From NCBI GenBank assembly GCA_003255025.1, contig QANY01008582.1:502702-566701 (forward strand): DNA of 64,000 nt. The letters are read 5' to 3'. The DNA is from Datisca glomerata. Its lineage: Eukaryota > Streptophyta > Magnoliopsida > Cucurbitales > Datiscaceae. Numbering within the stretch: the first letter of the stretch is position 1; each line of letters begins with the position of its first letter. The notes below the pieces were generated by a model. The model was not told where the DNA came from. It saw only the letters and a list, made by a program, of their open reading frames with translations, and did no database searches. Below are positions 59,801 through 64,000 of the stretch, one piece after another. The translations under genes were made by a program, and so were the position numbers.

Positions 59801-60038
59801 GACAAAGTACGTTGTTAATGGTTTTTGTGAAGAGTGTGGTTGACCCTGTGCCAAAAATTGGAACTTTATTTCCATTGGCTACCGTCACGTGTTGTGGTTT
59901 TTCTAATTTAGTGAGACTGTGTAGATTTTTTGTGTTATAAGTCATGTGGTCAGAGGCACCAGAGTCTATTATCCAGTGTTCTAAGTTGTGACAAAAGTTT
60001 GCAGATTTAGAAAAATAATTGACAGTATTGCAATTAGA
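56802..60038 (-). CDS. Copia C pol: protease, integrase, reverse transcriptase, RNase H
   Basis: Open from the gag stop to 56802 in one frame; the first ATG is at 59945, just after the protease active site WIIDSGASDHM (about 59975-59945), so translation would have to enter from gag. From that Met (1047 residues): pre-integrase LLHWRFGHPSDK near 120, zinc-binding CSVCKLSK, integrase Asp (HSDVWGP), Asp (RSDNGTEY) and Glu (SERKNRHLLEM), then GYSAEKKGYKCYDP. Reverse transcriptase has VGCKWVYKTKYN, DVKNAFLQGNLEEEVYM and the intact catalytic LVYVDDIIITG. RNase H has YTDADWAGSYDRKSTTG and RTKHIEVDCHFIREK. The last 30 codons lie in the 3' LTR. No internal stops. Confidence 0.95.
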   Translation of the reverse strand, partial: SNCNTVNYFSKSANFCHNLEHWIIDSGASDHMTYNTKNLHSLTKLEKPQHVTVANGNKVPIFGTGSTTLFTKTINNVLCLPNFNSNLLSVSKITKDLNCNVTFSPDKVIFQDRVTGRKIGEGKFRNGLYYLEDTDKTCLATSSTVQKDKLLHWRFGHPSDKILNKLLGCNSDSSSCSVCKLSKQTRLPFPLSSSTTKRCFELIHSDVWGPAPVDSYNKFKYFVTFIDDFSRTTWLYLLKSKSEVFSRFQEFNKLVETQFETTIKIFRSDNGTEYTNNTFFEFFKQNGIRHQTTCIHTPQQNGVSERKNRHLLEMTRALLLQNNVPKRYWSDAILTATYLINRLPSVKLHLKSPIEILKGRKINLDHIRVFGCTCYVHIPKIDKLDKTAVKTLFLGYSAEKKGYKCYDPTNHKLYISRDVQFLELESYYPKDSDNHNHHKTLPLPNSIISSDIIRQEQDNTSTTPETTTSGGATDEAVVTDEAVIVRRSTRQTHPPARLKDYVSHQVLYPIQNFLSYDKISNKHRAYLGKIDETDEPKTYQEAQLDPKWRKAMNEELLALEKNETWDIIPLPSGKKPVGCKWVYKTKYNSNGTIERYKARLVAKGFTQTYGVDYQETFAPVAKMNTIRVLLSVATNLNWELYQMDVKNAFLQGNLEEEVYMSLPPGHEKATHPSLVCRLKKAIYGLKQSPRAWYGRLSLSLLKINFVKSTADSSMFVKHTNNSTTIVLVYVDDIIITGNNHNEIWSVQKFLKGEFDIKDLGKLKYFLGIEIAHSKKGLFLSQRKYILDLLKETGMIGAKPASTPMETNIKIRLNDSKPITDIGQYQRLVGKLIYLTVTRPDITFAVSVISQFMHAPCTNHQAAAERILRYLKGTPGQGIWMKKTGTNSVAGYTDADWAGSYDRKSTTGFCVFVGGNLVTWKSKKQTVVARSSAEAEYRAMASTASELTWIRHLLQDMKVEIRKPMEMHCDNQAARHIAMNPVFHERTKHIEVDCHFIREKVQSGEITIPFVRSEDQLADIFTKALDKNNLQRILDKLGSINLYEPNLRGSVEEGKAAASEENLHHRQKREAEQRLSQTQ
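56893..56906 (-). other. Polypurine tract of copia C
   Basis: The minus strand reads CTTGAGGGGGAG immediately before the 3' LTR; it would prime plus-strand DNA synthesis. Confidence 0.85.
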
Positions 60039-61154
60039 TTAACCTGGGGTATCGCGTAAAAATTCTCCGAATTGTTTGAGCAGTGCAGCCATCTGTGCGT
60101 TGTTGTCTGGGGACAGGTCTGCCCTAATGGATCCGGATCGGTCTATTTCTTCCATTTGGTCGGGTCGGTACCCACTGCCCGAACCGGGTCCATGTATATT
60201 ATTTGCCCTGCGGTCTGGGTCGGGTCCTGACCCGTGACCCGCGCCAATAAAACCCTCGGTATAAAAGGGTGAGCGTTTCGTGGAGCCTCCTCGCTCGTCA
60301 CTCTTCGCGCAGCTCCCTCGCTCGTTCTGGAACTTTCTCTGGTTCTGTCGGAGGTGAGGGTGCAGATTCCAGCACCGATCATGGGTATGTCCTTCCTTTC
60401 GGCAGTGGCTGCATCTCACCTGCTCGCCTGGTTGTCCGCGGTGTCTTCCCCCTTCCTTAGGGTTAGGGTTTCGGAGGAAGTCGCGGGTCGCCATGGCTAG
60501 TGCTTCCCCCTTTTCATCTCTGGTACTCATGACTCGTCGCCTGGTTTCTTCTCTTTGAACTATGGCTGAGACGGTGGCAAAAGTTGGCTTTTCTGGCGAC
60601 ATCAAGATCTGAGCTCGGAATGCTTCGTAGCTTGAGTCGAGAGCCATCAAGAAGTGGTAAACCATATCTTGCTCAGCCCGTTCTTGGAGTTTCTTCAGGT
60701 CAGTGGTCATCGGTCTCAAGGTTTCAAGTTCTTTGAACTTCGATTTTAAAAACCCGGTTAGCTCCGGTACTGATCTGTCCCCCTGTTTTGCTTGGGAGAT
60801 CTCTCGTTTAAGTTCAAAGACTTGTGCAAAATTGTTTTGTTCACAATAGTTGCTCCGGATTTCTTCCCAGAGTTCCTGTCCTGTTTCACAAAAACAAAAA
60901 ATTTCACTGAGTTTTGGGTCTATTGAGTTTGTTATCCAGGTCATTACCTGGCTGTCCATGATGTCCCATTCTTCTGAGTTTCGGTCCGGTCTTGGCTTAC
61001 TGCCATCCACGAAGCCCAGTCTGCCCCTTCCTTTCAGGCTCACTCGAGCCGCCCTGGCCCACGGTATATAGTTGTGGCCAGTGAGCAGGATGGAGGTTAG
61101 TCTGGGGTTGGTGTCATGGTGGTGAAGCTGGCCGGAGGTTGATGGTTCTGCCAT
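60039..61154 (-). CDS. Copia C gag
   Basis: 371 residues from the ATG at 61154, 24 bases after the primer-binding site. The N-terminal segment reads LTGHNYIPWARAARVSL, typical of copia Gag, and the UBN2-type capsid region has FLKSKFKELETL and MVYHFLMALDSSYEAFRAQI. A CCHC zinc knuckle (CSHCRKEGHTHDRCW) lies near residues 247-261, after a basic Gly-rich segment. The C-terminal third is Gly/Asp/Arg-rich. The frame stops with TAA at 60041-60039 and then continues open into protease, so a Gag-Pol fusion needs suppression of that codon. Confidence 0.95.
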   Translation of the reverse strand: MAEPSTSGQLHHHDTNPRLTSILLTGHNYIPWARAARVSLKGRGRLGFVDGSKPRPDRNSEEWDIMDSQVMTWITNSIDPKLSEIFCFCETGQELWEEIRSNYCEQNNFAQVFELKREISQAKQGDRSVPELTGFLKSKFKELETLRPMTTDLKKLQERAEQDMVYHFLMALDSSYEAFRAQILMSPEKPTFATVSAIVQREETRRRVMSTRDEKGEALAMATRDFLRNPNPKEGGRHRGQPGEQVRCSHCRKEGHTHDRCWNLHPHLRQNQRKFQNERGSCAKSDERGGSTKRSPFYTEGFIGAGHGSGPDPDRRANNIHGPGSGSGYRPDQMEEIDRSGSIRADLSPDNNAQMAALLKQFGEFLRDTPG

Positions 61155-61177
61155 TTGTGTTGGTTCTCAGAATCACT

Positions 61178-61189
61178 GCTCTGATACCA
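61178..61189 (-). other. Primer-binding site of copia C
   Basis: Exact TGGTATCAGAGC on the minus strand, adjoining the LTR. Confidence 0.97.
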
Positions 61190-61508
61190 TGTAGAAATGA
61201 TGAACCTGTTTGGTTCTGATCTTTGGGAAGTGATGAGCTTCAGAGATGATGAACCTTTTTGGTTCTGATCTGTTATTGAAGATAAAATTATGTTTGTTTA
61301 CAATGAGGGATGATGTATATATACAAGTGATTCTAACGGTTGCCTATGATCTCCTATGAATCCAACGGATGCCTACTTGTAGCCTGAAATCGTTTTTTAC
61401 CAGAAATGGTTAGACATCTACTGTGTTTGGGAAAGTCTCTGTTCTGCTTCCCTCTTTTGCCTATGATGAAGATTTTCTTCTGAGGCTGCAACTTTTCCTT
61501 CTTCAACA
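61190..61508 (-). repeat. 5' LTR of copia C
   Basis: 319 bp, partner of 56575-56892. A 68-codon frame here only repeats the tail of pol. Confidence 0.96.
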
Positions 61509-61752
61509 GGTTCTCTCTCTCTCACGCCCGACTGAGGATGGTCAGACTTGTCGATAAAGGTGGGGGTGTTTGGTTTCGTCTGGTCAATTGCTTGTCTTGG
61601 GTTCTCTTGGTTTCTTGGTTTCATCTGCTAGACGTATAGTTCCTTCTTTCATTTTCAATTTCTTAAGAGAGGGAAAAAGGGCGTTGCCGGATAAATTTCA
61701 GCACGTGTGCATGCCATTTTCTGATCTTCCCATCCTGGTAACATAATTGCAG

Positions 61753-61853
61753 AAGCGTTCTAGAAGAAGATGAAATATATTCAGTAGCACAACTATTAGG
61801 TGATCTTGTTTCTTATCGTTCATCGAGCACTGGACATTTGGAATTTTTGGCAG
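61753..61853 (+). other. Exon-like segment, protein not recognised
   Basis: Preceded by TTGCAG and followed by GTTTAT, so it has splice-site-like borders. The open frame reads SVLEEDEIYSVAQLLGDLVS then YRSSSTGHLEFLAG, with a composition like host protein rather than transposon. I do not recognise the family. It could be a captured gene piece within CACTA-like element 3 or part of a host gene. The reading phase does not join directly to the segment at 62531. Confidence 0.35.
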
Positions 61854-62530
61854 GTTTATTATACCATCAAGCATAAGCAACATATGTGCTGTAAAAATCC
61901 TCAACACTTAGTTATCAAGTTATTGAATCAGAAAATTCCGAACTATCTCGATTTCAGGTTCAAAGTTACATATATAAGCTTTCAAACATCAATGGAACTT
62001 CACTTGAAATTCTAAAAGTTAGAAATCAGAAATACTAAATTTTCTAGCTACACAAGTTTTCTGTCAGCTAGATTCTCTAGTTCATAAAGCTGATTTCTTT
62101 ACTTGTTTTTCCTCTTGAAATGTCACTTTTTTTTTAATTTTCAGTTAGCAATCTAATAGGTTGAGGCATAAACGTAATATTAGTTTATTAATTACTTAAG
62201 TCTGTCAATGGCACGTTGGGTTTATGATTTCCTTGTCATTCTTAAAATCTGGGAAGTTCCTAGTTGCTAGAGTTGAGAAGGTGATCATTTAGTTAGTTTC
62301 ATAGCACTTTTCTATTTTTCTGGATGTGTTTATAGTCTAATTCCACCATGTGCTATTATTGTTGCATTGTAATTCGATAGGTTATTTGCAGTTCATAGAA
62401 AGAATATTTGAGTCATTATTTCATATTAGTGGTAGTTTTCTTGCAATATATTAAAATATGTTCTATTTCCGTTTTGACTTTATTGATAAACAAACAACAT
62501 GTTTAATTTTCTGGTCTAGCCTTATTGCAG

Positions 62531-62617
62531 AGGCAAAGGCAATCTCAAAACTCCGTTGAAGAGCTTATGGAGGCATCTGAAGAACAACTTCAGGATGCAG
62601 AAGCTAGCTCTTCATAA
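62531..62617 (+). other. Exon-like segment ending in a stop codon
   Basis: Starts after CTTATTGCAG and reads RQRQSQNSVEELMEASEEQL then QDAEASSS and TAA (62615-62617). Acidic, helix-forming composition like the C-terminus of a coiled-coil protein; family not recognised. A hAT-like element is inserted immediately after the stop codon. Confidence 0.4.
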
Positions 62618-63127
62618 TATGGGTGTGCACGGTTCGGTTCGGTCGGTTAATAAGATATTTTTATAATCGAACCGAATACACCGATTGCCTAAAATATCAA
62701 ACTGAGTCGAACCAGTGTAACCAAAAGAACTGGCCCGAATGAAATCGAAGTAATCGGTTTGGTTCGATTACTTGTAACCAGTTCGGCTACAATCATAAAA
62801 ATTTTAGAAAAAATAGCAAAAATCATTAAATTGAAAATATCAACACTCAAGATAACTAATATATGTGTGTGTATATATATGTCTAATTAATAATTATATC
62901 TAAGTTTTAATAATATATGTCTAATTTATTAAGTTTTTAATAGTTTATGTTTAATTTATACATGTATATTAAAAAATGGTTGTAATCGGTTCAAACTGTT
63001 TGCATGTTATTCTAAAATATAATCGAACCGAAAGTTCAGTTACTTAAATTAACTGAACCGATTACAATTATCATAGAAAAAGAACCGATCGAACCAATTC
63101 GGTTCGTAAAAATTCTGCACACCCATA
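62618..63127. mobile_element. Non-autonomous hAT-like element 4, 510 bp
   Basis: The ends are inverted repeats TATGGGTGTGCA on both sides. The flanking 8-mers are CTTCATAA (62610-62617) and TTTCGTAA (63128-63135), six of eight matching. Subterminal words are GGTTCGGTTCGGTCGG and AATCGAACCG, the centre is AT-rich, and no transposase is present. Confidence 0.85.
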
Positions 63128-63135
63128 TTTCGTAA

Positions 63136-64000
63136 ATTTGCTGAAGCTGCATGCACAGTACTATCAACAAATAAATTCTAGTTTTTATGTTGTGGAGAAG
63201 TTCATGTGCAGGCTTTATAGTGCATGGACCATTGCTTGAATTTGGAAGAACCCTTTTCTCTTTCCTTGTGCATGGTTGTGTAGGTAAAGAATTCTAACTC
63301 CCTGGACTCGTAACATGTGTTTTCTCTATCTCATAACTCGTTTGATTGAATTATATAATCTTATAAACCATCATCTTTGTCCTTTTTCTATAGTTTTTAT
63401 TTACATCCTTATGTTGAGATGAACTTTTATTTTGCTTCATTTGCTTTCTAAATTTCCTATTCCTTCTTAATAAGTTGTCCGTTCTTGATGGTGATAACTG
63501 GTGGCGAGGACATCTAACAACCTTTTTAAACTATGTTCAATTATCCACAAAAGTACTTAGAAGAGGACGTGTTAACCAGATGATTTGTTCATTGATGTTA
63601 TTTCATGCACAAGAACATGAATAGTTCAAATGTCTAGAGTTAATGTGGTATTCTTCTTTACTTTTCCAACTTTTTTTTGTTGACTTATATCCTTTAAAAG
63701 CAAGTTTAATTATAGTTACTCACTATAAATATTTTCTTAAAACTCAACACGCAACATTTCAGGGGCATGAAAGTGCCATTTGCAGCATCAATGGCATAAT
63801 TAAAATTTATTAGAAGTTGAGTAGTTTGTTTGAATCTTTATCTAATAAAATCTTTGGACTACAGCTTATCCACTTCCAATTCCTGGCTGATTTTGTCATG
63901 CCATCATGCTTGTCGCACCTGCTGGGAAAGGCAAAGAGAGAGGGTATAAGAGTTTTTTGACATTATGATATTATATGGCTAGCAGTCCATTTTCATTTTT
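63136..64000. other. Unassigned right end of the window
   Basis: No gene or repeat recognised. The sequence just after element 4 may be the 3' untranslated region belonging to the exon-like segment at 62531-62617. Confidence 0.35.

Larger units (their letters stand above)
56575..61508 (-). mobile_element. Ty1/copia LTR retrotransposon C, young, nearly intact, 4934 bp
   Basis: LTRs 56575-56892 and 61190-61508 differ by three substitutions and one single-base indel. A perfect 5-bp duplication GGTTC flanks the element (56570-56574 and 61509-61513). The primer-binding site at 61178-61189 is the exact TGGTATCAGAGC, and the purine tract before the 3' LTR is TTGAGGGGGAG. Gag and pol are both open and in the same frame, with one TAA between them. 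It is the youngest element of the window. Confidence 0.97.

Noticed and set aside
61418..61624. 68-codon minus-strand frame
   Set aside because: It merely repeats the LTR-encoded tail of copia C pol plus flanking DNA.

Overview
This window is nuclear DNA from a flowering plant, most likely a eudicot. The evidence is an intronless 9-cis-epoxycarotenoid dioxygenase (NCED) gene with a plastid transit peptide, plant Ty1/copia, Ty3/gypsy, CACTA and hAT-type transposons, LINE RNase H fragments, a piece of plastid DNA and very AT-rich intergenic sequence. The species cannot be named from the sequence alone. I saw no convincing tRNA, rRNA or CRISPR.

Layout. 1-5750: decayed copia element A on the minus strand, cut by the window edge and interrupted by a hAT-like element (150-1045). 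7528-9216: fragment resembling the coat/gag-like region of an endogenous pararetrovirus. 9961-15209: decayed copia element B on the plus strand, same lineage as A. 15373-15951 and 23630-24596: two more hAT-like elements. 17882-22592: CACTA transposon with a ruined transposase, split by an LTR-like sequence. 25556-30271: CACTA-like non-autonomous element carrying a chimeric plastid-DNA insert (27538-28040). 33850-34480: LINE RNase H remnant. 35101-41143: Ty3/gypsy element on the minus strand that keeps gag but no visible pol and carries a decayed gene in antisense. 31960-32458, 41407-41963 and 43574-44136: three copies of an LTR-like repeat, two of them flanking a GAGCTT-rich array. 45330-45990: AT-rich degenerate array. 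48255-49410: element with long inverted repeats. 50566-50923: second RNase H remnant. 51567-53402: NCED on the minus strand, the only clearly functional host gene. 56093 onward: left end of another CACTA-like element, with young copia element C (56575-61508, minus) inserted in it. 61753-62617: two exon-like pieces. 62618-63127: fourth hAT-like element, placed directly after a stop codon.

Functionally, NCED makes xanthoxin for abscisic acid in plastids, and a G-box/ABRE core lies about 170 bases upstream of its ATG. The other recognisable coding sequence is transposon, virus-like or organelle-derived. Copia C is the only element whose reading frames are nearly complete: gag and pol share one frame and are separated by a single TAA codon, its LTRs differ by three substitutions and one indel, and it has a perfect primer-binding site and target-site duplication.
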